Origin: Pristionchus mayeri
Lineage: Eukaryota > Nematoda > Chromadorea > Rhabditida > Neodiplogasteridae
NCBI GenBank assembly: GCA_036245805.1
Contig: BTRK01000005.1
Span: 47,107,216-47,171,215, forward strand
DNA length: 64,000 nt
Direction: 5' to 3'
The notes below the pieces were generated by a model. It searched no databases. It had not been told where the DNA came from and saw only the letters and a program-made list of their open reading frames with translations. Each line of letters begins with the position of its first letter. Positions within the stretch are counted from its first letter, which is position 1. The translations under genes and the position numbers were made by a program. Shown here piece after piece: positions 1 to 11,060 of this stretch.

Positions 1-60
1 TCACGAATAGATATTTCATCTTCTCAGACTCGACTTCATCTCGTTCTCTCTCTCCAACTC

Positions 61-103
61 TCATCACGATAGAAGCCTAAGCCTAAGCCTTCTATCGTGA
101 TGA
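61..103. repeat. Hairpin with telomere-like core
   Basis: A perfect 15-bp inverted repeat (61-75 and 89-103, arm TCATCACGATAGAAG) encloses 13 bp made of two CCTAAG units plus one base, which is the complement of the TTAGGC repeat known as the nematode telomere unit. Whether this is a healed break, a tiny foldback element or chance cannot be told from one copy. Confidence 0.7.
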
Positions 104-1818
104 GCATAACATAACAATAGATTCAGGGACGTCCAACTACCGTACCTTTCCTGAACCTACCGTACTCCCATGCAGGATGCTTGGCGTGCCCATCGATAGC
201 GATACGTGCTTCATTGTTTGCGTGCTCGTATCAGCTGTGACGATTTGCGCTTTTGTCATACCCCCATAATAGATCGTGCGACGTCTATGGAAAAAACATA
301 ACAATGACACCACAGTCATAAACTAAAATATAAACAGTTAATTACTCAAAATTATAATCAAGAAATAGAACGACGAGGCAGACCAATCGGAAACATAATT
401 TTTCTCAGTCTCGGGTATCCTCTTGAGTCGGCTCGAGTCCTATCTCTGCTTATCTAGTTATAACAAATTAGTGGAAATTTCGAGGGGCATATGGGTGTAC
501 GTAATTTATATTATGGTGCGAACGTTTTGGCGTCTAAGCGATTTTTCTGGGAGATTTTTTCTTCTTGAGCGGTCCGTCTAGGCCAAAATAAGGGGAGTCT
601 TTCCCTCTCATTTTCTCCTCTCATTTCGGGGAAGATAGGCTAGATTCGAATCCTGGGTTCGAATCCCGCGTACTCGGACTAAGGATTGTAATATTTTATT
701 AGTATAATATTTATCATACTATAGAATCGATCTCTTATCGTCCGTATCCATTTTCAAGAAAATATACAATATCTGTGAAGCATAGGCTCACGTGGAATTA
801 ATTGTTTATTTATGAGACTCTTTTAATCAGTGAACATATTTGTGAAGACCCTTGCCAAGTGCTAAAAATCGAAATCCTCTTAAATGCGCATACATGTAGT
901 ACTCGGTGAGTGTAGCTCAGGCGTGACCTATTAAGTGTTCTAGATTGCTCGCTGAGGAAAGAAATGCACTTTAGTCCTAAAATTTAAATTTTCGAATTTT
1001 GCCATTGCGAATCCGATTTGAATCGCATAGCTAATAACTATATTCCGATATATCGGTTATCGTTTCCCTATTGCAAAGACACGATATAGTTGTGAGAGGC
1101 GTGGAATATATATTTTCTGACGATACTTTAGTCCATAAGTTTGTGCCCACCATTAAACGAACGCGATATTGTAAGATAGCACACTAGGTCGGATGAGAAC
1201 TATGGCGACAGTGTCGTCAATCTCGCATCCTCTGGCCTGCGAGAATAATCTGATCATATTGCAAGAGAGCGAGGATACAGAATAACGCAGAGAGCGTCGC
1301 GCAGCCGTGAATAAATGGAAGACAATCCTCAACTGATCCAACTGCTACTGGAGTGCGTTGTGTCCGCGAGTGTTGAACGAAAGGGTAACGAAAAAAATAA
1401 TCAACTGATACATTTAGGTTTCACTAGCAACATAAAGAGGGACAATCTACTGATAACTGATCAAGTGATGGATGTTATGACAAAAGAACAAAATAGTATG
1501 CACCCACATCGCCTTGCCTGCGATTTTGTCCAATCAATCTTGATTAGAAAAATCCATTTTCGTAAGCTACATTGATTGGATCTCATAACTTTTGAGATGA
1601 GGTATTCTGATTTTTGCAGATTCTGGATCCTCAGTTACAATACAAACAAGGTAACGTAATTCTGAGCATTTTCTCATAATTTCATGGTGAGCGCATCATC
1701 ATATTTGCTAAGATATTTGCCAAACTGTGACACCTATTTGAAATAATCAGATTCCGTTCTTTGAGAGTAGAATGCGTAACAATGCGGTATCATGAACTTC
1801 TTAAAGTACAACAATATA

Positions 1819-1864
1819 CGCGGAACGGGAAAATGATCGCAGCAAAATATTTGCCCGTTCCGCG
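1819..1864. repeat. Small GC-rich hairpin
   Basis: Inverted repeat of 11 bp, CGCGGAACGGG at 1819-1829 and its complement at 1854-1864, with a 24-bp AT-rich loop. It stands out from the AT-rich surroundings. No function is inferred. Confidence 0.6.
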
Positions 1865-2347
1865 AGTATTAATGCTAGTGAAGATGTTTTCATCATCACA
1901 GCACTTTGCTGACAGCATTACACTCACGGTACACGCAATTATTGATTCACTGCTTGCTTCTCGCCCTCACTTAGCTGCCATTTTCTTGCGTTCTTCTTTC
2001 CGCTAGCGAAGTTGGTCACTTGGACAAAAGTGTCAATAATCTATTTTATTTTGAAGACAATGTGAAAAGTGAATCACTCCGGAGCATTTATCACCGTGAT
2101 AAGTAAGTTATGAAACGCAAGTGTGACAAGTTTTTTTCACTTATATGTTTTTCATTTTTCTTTGTGTATATTTCTAAATTCTGCAACTTTTAATCGAACA
2201 ACTAATAACTATAAATAACCGACAGTTCAGACTTCCTCCAGTATGCACGCTGACCGGTTGATCAAGTGGAGTAAAATATAAAGAGTGACGAGGTAAACCA
2301 GAAATACCAAAATGGTCAAGTTACTACTAAATACTACTGACTACTAA

Positions 2348-5300
2348 ATGAAAAGTGATCGTCTTTCTCGATGCGTGCAAGGAGTATTCTTTGAAATGGA
2401 GCTACATGCTCTAAGGCCAAATGCTAAACACGGTCTGTTCATCATCTCTCCTTTTTACTGGGTCCCTATCAGCGAACTTGGCTCTTCGAAAAAATGTTGA
2501 AAGCATCTAGTGCTCTTTTTTCGAAAAGTGATCGTCTTTCTCGATGCGTACAAGGAGTATTATTTGAAATGGAGCTACATGCTCTAAGGCCAAATGTTAA
2601 ACACGGTCTGTTCATCATCTCTCCTTTTTACTGGGTCCCTATCAGCGAACTTGGCTCTTCGAAAAAAATTTTGAAAGCGTCTAGTGCTCGTTTTTCGAAA
2701 AGTGATCGTCTTTCTCGATGCATGCAAGGAGTATTCTTTGAAATGGAGCTACATGCTCTAAGGTCAAATGCTAAACACGGTCTGTTCATCATCTCTCCTT
2801 TTTACTGGGTCCCTATCAGCGAACTTGGCTCTTCGAAAAAAATTTTGAAAGCGTCTAGTGCTCGTTTTTCGAAAAGTGATCGTCTTTCTCGATGCATGCA
2901 AGGAGTATTCTTTGAAATGGAGCTACATGCTCTAAGGCCAAATGCTAAACACGGTCTGTTCATCATCTCTCTTTTTTACTGGGTCCCTATCAGCGAACTT
3001 GGCTCTTCGAAAAAATTTTGAAAGCGTCTAGTGCTCGTTTTTCGAAAAGTGATCGTCTTTCTCGATGCGTGCAAGGAGTATTCTTTGAAATGGAGCTACA
3101 TGCTCTAAGGCCAAATGTTAAACAAGGTCTGTTCATCATCTCTCCTTTTTACTGGGTCCCTATCAGCGAACTTGGCTCTTCGAAAAATTTTTGAAAACGT
3201 CTAGTGCTCGTTTTTCGAAAAGTGATCGTCTTTCTCGATGCATGCAAGGAGTATTCTTTGAAATGGAGCTACATGCTCTAAGGCCAAATGTTAAACAAGG
3301 TCTGTTCATCATCTCTCCTTTTTACTGGGTCCCTATCAGCGAACTTGGCTCTTCGAAAAATTTTTGTAAACGTCTAGTGCTCGTTTTTCGAAAAGTGATC
3401 GTTTTTCTCGATGCGTGCAATGAATATTCTTTGAAATGGAGCTACATACTCTAAGGCCAAATGCTAAACACGGTCTGTTTATCATCACTCCTTTTTACTG
3501 GGTCCCTATCAGCGAACTTGGCTCTTCGAAAAAATGTTGAAAGCATCTAGTGCTCGTTTTTCGAAAAGTGATCGTCTTTCTCGATGCGTACAAGGAGTAT
3601 TATTTGAAATGGAGCTACATGCTCTAAGGCCAAATGTTAAACACGGTCTGTTCATCATCTCTCCTTTTTACTGGGTCCCTATCAGCGAACTTGGCTCTTC
3701 GAAAAATTTTTGAAAGCGTCTAGTGCTCGTTTTTCGAAAAGTGATCGTCTTTCTCGATGCATGCAAGGAGTATTCTTTGAAATGGAGCTACATGCTCTAA
3801 GGCCAAATGCTAAACACGGTCTGTTCATCATCTCTCCTTTTTACTGGGTCCCTATCAGCGAACTTGGCTCTTCGAAAAAAATTTTGAAAGCGTCTAGTGC
3901 TCGTTTTTCGAAAAGTGATCGTCTTTCTCGATGCATGCAAGGAGTATTCTTTGAAATGGAGCTACATGCTCTAAGGCCAAATGCTAAACACGGTCTGTTC
4001 ATCATCTCTCTCTTTTACTGGGTCCCTATCAGCGAACTTGGCTCTTCGAAAAAAATTTTGAAAGCGTCTAGTGCTCGTTTTTCGAAAAGTGATCGTCTTT
4101 CTCGATGCATGCAAGGAGTATTCTTTGAAATGGAGCTACATGCTCTAAGGTCAAATGTTAAACACGGTCTGTTCATCATCTCTCCTTTTTACTGGGTCCC
4201 TATCAGCGAACTTGGCTCTTCGAAAAATTTTTGAAAACGTCTAGTGCTCGTTTTTCGAAAAGTGATCGTCTTTCTCGATGCATGCAAGGAGTATTCTTTG
4301 AAATGGAGCTACATGCTCTAAGGCCAAATGTTAAACAAGGTCTGTTCATCATCTCTCCTTTTTACTGGGTCCCTATCAGCGAACTTGGCTCTTCGAAAAA
4401 AATTTTGAAAGCGTCTAGTGCTCGTTTTTCGAAAAGTGATCGTCTTTCTCGATGCATGCAAGGAGTATTCTTTGAAATGGAGCTACATGCTCTAAGGCCA
4501 AATGCTAAACACGGTCTGTTCATCATCTCTCTTTTTTACTGGGTCCCTATCAGCGAACTTGGCTCTTCGAAAAAATTTTGAAAGCGTCTAGTGCTCGTTT
4601 TTCGAAAAGTGATCGTCTTTCTCGATGCGTGCAAGGAGTATTCTTTGAAATGGAGCTACATGCTCTAAGGCCAAATGTTAAACAAGGTCTGTTCATCATC
4701 TCTCCTTTTTACTGGGTCCCTATCAGCGAACTTGGCTCTTCGAAAAATTTTTGAAAACGTCTAGTGCTCGTTTTTCGAAAAGTGATCGTCTTTCTCGATG
4801 CATGCAAGGAGTATTCTTTGAAATGGAGCTACATGCTCTAAGGCCAAATGTTAAACAAGGTCTGTTCATCATCTCTCCTTTTTACTGGGTCCCTATCAGC
4901 GAACTTGGCTCTTCGAAAAATTTTTGTAAACGTCTAGTGCTCGTTTTTCGAAAAGTGATCGTTTTTCTCGATGCGTGCAATGAATATTCTTTGAAATGGA
5001 GCTACATACTCTAAGGCCAAATGCTAAACACGGTCTGTTTATCATCACTCCTTTTTACTGGGTCCCTATCAGCGAACTTGGCTCTTCGAAAAAATGTTGA
5101 AAGCATCTAGTGCTCGTTTTTCGAAAAGTGATCGTCTTTCTCGATGCGTACAAGGAGTATTATTTGAAATGGAGCTACATGCTCTAAGGCCAAATGTTAA
5201 ACACGGTCTGTTCATCATCTCTCCTTTTTACTAGGTCCCTATCAGCGAACTTGGCTCTTCGAAAAATTTTTGAAAACGTCTAGTGCTCGTTTTTCGAAAA

Positions 5301-5558
5301 GTGATCGTCTTTCTCGATGCATGCAAGGAGTATTCTTTGAAATGGAGCTACATGCTCTAAGGCCAAATGCTAAACACGGTCTGTTCATCATCTCTCTTTT
5401 TTACTGGGTCCCTATCAGCGAACTTGGCTCTTCGAAAAAATTTTGAAAGCGTCTAGTGCTCGTTTTTCGAAAAGTGATCGTCTTTCTCGATGCGTGCAAG
5501 GAGTATTCTTTGAAATGGAGCTACATGCTCTAAGGCCAAATGTTAAACACGGTCTGTT
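2348..5558 (+). repeat. ~173-bp satellite array with higher-order repeat
   Basis: About 18.5 head-to-tail copies of a 173-174-bp unit; the landmark GCTCTTCGAA recurs at 2481, 2654, 2828, 3002 and 3175. Units differ by a few substitutions (GCATGCAAGG versus GCGTGCAAGG, AAACACGG versus AAACAAGG) and by one base in the A-run, which sets the 173 or 174 length. Where two adjacent units are 174 bp the frame stays open, giving repetitive open frames with a 58-residue period; 173-bp units break them, so I treat the array as non-coding. The block around 2790-3690 recurs almost unchanged at 4350-5250, an offset of 1560 bp equal to nine units. This is a higher-order repeat and points to recent amplification by unequal exchange. 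Confidence 0.93.
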
Positions 5559-6134
5559 GATGCATTTCATGGGCAAAAAGATACAACAAATTCAAAAAGT
5601 GTACGGTGACTTCCCGGCGCGACTGTATGCAACTACGTTTCAGATCTTCATACTTGCGTTTCAGATCTTACATATCATACCGAACAATGTTTCTGAATGA
5701 TCGTCCTTAGTTGACCATTCGAAAAGTACCAAAATCATTTCAATTACGGCTGGCTCTTCTAGACCAGTTTTTAACTCTTCTATCACTTATTGCTGAATAC
5801 CTTTCTCAGTCGCATCACGCGTACTAGCGCAAACGAGACTCTGATGGTGACTTGGTGAAATTATATGCTAGCGTTATATAGATTTACTAGTCCGGCTGCC
5901 CCCCGCCTTCGGCGTGGGTCCCGTCCTAGCGGAGTAGGTTTTCGCAATCACTCGTTTCGCAACTTGTTGACGCGCGATCTCTCTCAGTCCACATTTTTTA
6001 ATCGTTTCGCAATCCGGACAGACGGAACACACACACTGCGCTTTATATATAAGGGCGCTCTTCAGAGGTATGTATGGGTCATAGACAAAAATCGATTGGT
6101 AGTTGGTACCATACCCAATCGATAGTACAGCACT
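5559..6134. other. Satellite-flanking stretch, no gene seen
   Basis: Unique-looking sequence beyond the satellite. It includes a short GC-rich patch near 5890-5930 (CCCCGCCTTCGGCG) in AT-rich DNA and TACCGTA motifs toward the right end. The open frame at 5865-6125 has no recognisable domain and no splice-site support. Confidence 0.45.
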
Positions 6135-6556
6135 TCCAGATACCGTATATGCCTACCGTAACCCTCGATTATCACGAAATGACTTTATTTTTAAAAAAAG
6201 TCCTGGTACTGTTCCCAATCGATTATACAGTACCCAAGTAACTACCGTAACCCAGTTCCTTGGGTCAAACATTTATCTAAAAATCCAAAATCGAGCATAC
6301 AATTATTTAGAAGTATCTTTCCGTATCTCTAATTACTGTAGAATCTTTTTATGATCGATTTGAATTTTTTAGAAAAAAAAAATCGAAAATTTTAGAAAAT
6401 TGTTTGAACCAAGAAACTGGATCTGACCCAAGGAACTGGGATACTGTAGTTACTTGGGTAGTGTATAATCGATGGGGCACGATACCAGGACTTTTTAAAA
6501 ATAGTTTGCGATAATCGGGATTACGGTAGCGGTATACCGTATGATCGCGTTGTCGC
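6135..6556. repeat. Imperfect inverted repeat, ~130-bp arms
   Basis: Arms at about 6135-6267 and 6424-6556 are diverged reverse complements: CAGTTCCTTGGGTCA at 6253 pairs with TGACCCAAGGAACTG at 6424. About 155 bp of AT-rich sequence lies between. Both arms carry TACCGTA or TACGGTA motifs. It looks like an old non-autonomous foldback element. Confidence 0.75.
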
Positions 6557-6671
6557 TCAACCAAAGAGACCCTGAACAGTAAGAGAATGATACACGGCGT
6601 TCGCTTGTTGACATGAGAATTTCCAAACAAAAGGCAAAAGATCAGAGGTCAAACATTGGTGAAGCTCTCTG

Positions 6672-6892
6672 ATGCCGTGGAAAAAGTCAAGGAGAAGAGG
6701 AAATATTTGAATTCCCGCAATTTTGTATCTCGGCTCCCAGTATAGCTAACCACTTGAAACTTCGTTTTTGGGGTGTAAAACGATTTTACACCTCATATTC
6801 CAAATTTCAAGTCGCTAGCTCTACTGGGAGCAGAGATACGAAATTGCGGGAATTCAAATATTTCCTCTTCTCCTTGACTTTTTCCACGGCAT
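6672..6892. mobile_element. 221-bp hairpin MITE-like element
   Basis: A long near-perfect palindrome: ATGCCGTGGAAAAAG at 6672 pairs with its complement ending at 6892, and the arms run almost to the centre (near 6782, a short A/T loop around CGATTTTAC). It has no coding capacity, as expected of a miniature inverted-repeat element. No clear target duplication was identified. Confidence 0.75.
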
Positions 6893-8095
6893 GTAGGGAC
6901 GGCAGCCCGAATTTTTGAGTACGGAATATTGGTTGCCTCCTTCCGACGCTTTTGCTTTCAAACTACCGTACTTTTCAAGCCAAATTCTTTCAATATTTTA
7001 AAACATTAAAAAAAATATTTAATGTAATTATTCGACAATTTTATTTATTGGAATGAATAAGAACACATAATGAAAGAACGCCAAACATGAGAAGACAGGA
7101 CATGTTGCAGAACTGGAGAAGTACGACGCGATCGAAAATAATCTCGTTTTCAGAACTAAGTGTTGAAGCTTCATTTTCTCAGAATTTGTAGATTATGAGG
7201 CACAAAAAATTGTTTTCAAAATAAAAATAAAAATAAATATCAGATATTAGAGAATGAGACCGTCAAAGTTGAGCGTTTTACCGTTGTGAAAATGCATAAT
7301 TCGTGTTTCCTTGGAAGGCGCAAACCGTATGTTCGAGATTTTTGGGTATTTATTTCAGCACACTATTCCGCGTATCATACGTAAAAACTAAAAATATACT
7401 GTCTGCGCCTTTTTTAAAAACGGACTTCAAAGTTGCGACTACCGTAATCCACGCATGTTTACGTTTCTGTTGAACGTATGTTTAATGTTTGGTGCGTGTT
7501 TCTAGCAAAAAAATTATATTTAGTTCTTGCTTGTACGCGGCAAATATGTAGACACAATACTCTACGCTATTTAAACACAAATCAGGCAAAAATGATTGTT
7601 TCAGTTTGCGATAGGTATAAGTAAAGGAGTGACTTGAGATGCGCTCCACTTGGACTGAAAGCGCCGGCATTTTGACTTATGTTTATTATTGTTTTTCTCT
7701 TTTTTTGGTCATTTTTATTAAAAACTAAAGTGAAAAGTCGAAATGGGGTAGGCATAGCTTTCAATTGCTTATCAATTTGTGAATTGTTTTGCTTGTTCGT
7801 TAACACCGTTGCAGTCCCTACCGGCATGAGTGAGTCGTGGCCACATTGGAATGAAAATTATTTAAAAATCATTGACGACTTAAGGTTTCACGAACGATAC
7901 AAGATAAATGAATAATCAGCGGTGCGATCTTGCGTGAAGAGGCAGTGCCAAGTAAAACAAATATACTACAAAGAGCAATATTGTTGCTGCTTTAATTTAT
8001 ATCAACGATGAAGCATGAGTTGTGTTCATATGAGATTTCGGCAGACGCGACTATTCCTGATGAACATCTCATCACAATGAGTTGAAAACCGAACA
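6893..8095. other. AT-rich stretch without a recognisable gene
   Basis: Short open frames occur on both strands (for example 7482-7670, 7582-7827, 7679-7915) but overlap one another, lack splice-site-bounded GC-rich segments and match no family I know. TACCGTA motifs occur near 6962 and 7441. Confidence 0.45.
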
Positions 8096-8170
8096 TACAG
8101 TAGCGCCGGAAAGTATTCATACGATTTGATTTTTTCATATAACTTTTTCTGCAGTTGACTAAGCAACTTA

Positions 8171-9471
8171 GATGTTTTAGCTCTATATATCATACCCATT
8201 AAAGAATACGAAGCGAGTATTGCGTCATCACGTGCACCTTAACGGATTGCGTAGTGATGACGCAATCGAATTTCACTTTTTCAAACAGGCGTTATTCTTA
8301 TACTGATTTTTTCCAGCTTGCCAAACTTTCTGACGTTGGAGATAGGACCGAGGTCTATCCAGAATACAAATTTGAAGTTGCTGCTCGGTCGCACATTGGC
8401 TGCAGCCTTGCTGCAAAATCGATGTCAAAAATTAAGATATCGGCTCCTAGTCAAGCTAGAGACTTCTTCAGGGCATCAAAATAATCGTCATCATGAGTAC
8501 AGATGATCCTGAGAATATGAAAACAATATCTCAATATTTGCCCTCAGGGCATGAAAAATCACTTTTTCACATGACCACTTTTTGGAGATTCATAACTTTT
8601 CGGGATATCTGCTTAAAAATCTGGTTTTTGCTTAGTCATGTTCAAAATGTCTTACATATATGATTTCCAACTTTTTAGAGTGTTTGGATATCTTTCCTGC
8701 CCGCGGCGTTCGGTTTTCGGAGGTGCGCCGTGGTCCTGAATGCATGACCCTTCGGAAACAAGTTTGTGGGAAAGTTAAGGAACTCAATTGTTATTGTGTG
8801 TGCATGCCCAATATGTCCTGAATAGCCGATTCCCAACTTTTTGAAATGTTTTAATAACTTTGGGCACAGTTGTAGAGAGAGTTCAGACGAAAATAGCGGG
8901 TGGGGGACTCGAAAGTGCCTCCGAAAACCGCACGTGGTTGGCAAGAAAGATATCCAACCACTCTAAAAAGTTGGGAATCATATACATAGCACATTTTGAA
9001 CATGCCTAAGCAAAAATCAGATTTTTATACAGATTTGCCGAAAAGTTATGACTCTCCAAAAAGTGGTCATGTGAAAAAGTGATTTTTCCATGCCCTGAGG
9101 GCAAATATTAATATATTGTTTTCATATTCTCTTGATAATTTGGACTCATGACGATGATCATTTTGATGCCTTGAAACAGTCTCTAGCTTGACTAGGGGCC
9201 GATATCTTATTTTTTAGCATCGATTTTGCAGCAAGGCTGCAGCCAATGTGCGACGGAGCAGCAACTTCAAATTTTTATTCTGGATAGACCTCGGTCCTAT
9301 CTCCAACGTCAGAAAGTTTGGCAAGCTGGAAAAAATCTGTATAAGAATAACGCCTGTTTGAAAAAGTGAAATTCGATTGCGTCATCACTACGCAATCCGT
9401 TAAGGTGCACGTGATGACGCAATACTCGCTTCGTATTCTTCGATGGGTTTGATATATAGCACCGCAACATT
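8171..9471. repeat. Inner inverted repeat 1 of the 3-kb element
   Basis: Mirror symmetry about 8821: ATGACGCAATCG at 8257 faces its complement ending at 9385. Arms diverge toward the centre (8745-8900), which contains short GC-richer segments such as GGTTTTCGGAGG facing CCTCCGAAAACC. The repeated GCGTCATCAC/GTGATGACGC motif near the outer ends resembles the TGACGCAAT motif at 12240-12270. Confidence 0.8.
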
Positions 9472-9504
9472 TAAAACGAGTTCTCCGTAAGAACGCAGGG
9501 AAAG

Positions 9505-10963
9505 GGTCAGATAGTGGCACAACTCCGGCAAATTGATCGCCCAGGGCTCAAACTTTCAGGATATGATCGCTAGGCATCACTAATCTTTCCACAGGAAGTT
9601 GGTGTCGAAATTTCGATTTTGATCTACAAAAATCGATAATTTCAAATTTCGGATTTCGACCTAACGCTATACATCATTCGAAAGAGCGCAAAAATTTATG
9701 TTAAAATCCATAAATTCGCCAAAAATAATTTATTCTGACGCTAGAAATACATTCAAATGTGCAATTTTTCGCTACTTTGCTTAATTGTAGGCGTATCTAC
9801 CCATCTCAAAGTTGCGCCCACCCTCCAGTTCCGATATATATCGTACCAAATCCATCCAGTAATATGTTTATTTTATAAAATTAGCATATTTTCAGTGCCA
9901 AATTGCCTTCCATGCCGTCCGAATAGTGATGACTTCATGAACTTTTTCAATTGTTTTCCCCATTTCATCAGTTTTTGAGGGAAATTTGGTGCATTTTTCA
10001 CTCTGAACATCATATGTATTGAGTGCAAACATTTTTGGAACTTTTTAGAGCTCTATGATAAAATTTAAAAATTTAGATTTTTCGACCCCTGAAATCTCGA
10101 TTTTTTAAAAGTTCCAAAATATATCCATATTATACTTTAAAATCACTTTACTCCAGGTATGTGAACTATTTCTGGTAGTTTGGAACATGTTTTCACTGAA
10201 AACGCATCAAAATTTATTTTCGAGTTTTTTAGCGGCTAAAATTAGGATGCAACTCAGTTTTTACCAATTCGAAGTATTTTCAAATGTAATATTGCATTTT
10301 TTAAAGTTTAGCTGACGCATACATTAATTTTAGATGATAATATTGATATATTTTGGAACTTTTAAAAATCGAAATTTCACGGGTCGAAAAATCGAAATTT
10401 TTAAATTTTTTCATATAGCGTTAAAAAGTTCCCAAAGTGTTTGCACGCAATATATATGATGTTTAGAGTGGAAAATGCACAAAATGTCCCTCAAAAACTG
10501 AAGAAATGGGGCAATCAATTGAAAAAGTTCACGAAGTCATCACCATTCGGACGGCATGGAAGGCAATTTGGCACTGAAAATATGCTAATTTTATAAAATA
10601 AACATATTACTGGATGGATTTTGTACGATATATATCGGAACTGGAGGGTGGGCGCAACTTTGAGATGGGCACATACGCATATCATTAAGCAAAGTATCGA
10701 AAAATTGCACATTTGAATGTATTTCTCGCGTAAGAATAAATTATTTTTGGCGAATTTATGGATTTTAACATAACTTTTTGCGCTCTTTCGAATAATGTAT
10801 AGCACGAGGTCGAAATCCAAAATTTGAAATTATCGATTTTTGTAGATCAAAATCGAAATTTCCACACCAACTTCCGGTGGCAAGATTAGTGATGCCTAGT
10901 GATCATATCCCGAAAGTTTGAGCCCTGGGCGATCATTTTGCCGGAGTTGTGCCATACTCCCTG
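9505..10963. repeat. Inner inverted repeat 2 of the 3-kb element
   Basis: Mirror symmetry about 10234: CTCAAAGTTGCGCCCACC at 9804 pairs with its complement ending at 10664, and the outer parts (GCCCAGGGCTCAAACTTTC near 9540; complement near 10925) also pair. It is AT-rich with a few percent divergence between arms. No gene. Confidence 0.8.
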
Positions 10964-11060
10964 CAGTATTATGGAGAATGCGTTTTAACTTGCCAAGTCA
11001 GCTGCAGGAAAAGTTATATGAAAAAATCAAATCGTATGAATACTTTCCGGCGCTACTGTA

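Larger units (their letters stand above)
1..2347. other. AT-rich stretch without a recognisable gene
   Basis: No open frame here shows convincing exon character (GC-rich codons bounded by consistent splice sites), and the open stretches at 1315-1575 and 1761-2006 have no family resemblance I can see. It contains a telomere-like hairpin (61-103, listed separately), a TACCGTA pair near 138-168, and a small hairpin at 1819-1864 whose arms read CGCGGAACGGG and its complement. An unannotated exon cannot be excluded. Confidence 0.5.
8098..11058. mobile_element. 2.96-kb composite foldback element with Tc1-like ends
   Basis: The outer ends are ~72-bp inverted repeats beginning CAGTAGCGCCGGAAAGTATT, each bordered by TA (8096-8097 and 11059-11060). 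A TA target duplication with CAGT ends is typical of the Tc1/mariner superfamily. Between them lie two independent long inverted repeats side by side: 8171-9471 (centre ~8821) and about 9505-10963 (centre ~10234). No transposase-like frame is visible; the open frames at 8254-8484 and 9275-9520 are the two mirror arms of one sequence. It appears to be a non-autonomous element built from two foldback modules. Confidence 0.85.

Noticed and set aside
635..672. tRNA-like T-arm (GGTTCGAATCCC)
   Set aside because: GATTCGAATCC and GGTTCGAATCC occur in tandem, but no matching acceptor, D-arm or anticodon arm lies upstream at the right distance, so a tRNA gene is not supported.
2494..4581. Repetitive protein genes of 116-175 residues
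   Set aside because: They are satellite units of 174 bp that happen to lack stops; 173-bp units break the frame, and no start context, splice site or codon bias supports translation.
2348..5558. CRISPR-like array
   Set aside because: Units are contiguous ~173-bp repeats without unique spacers, in a eukaryotic genome.
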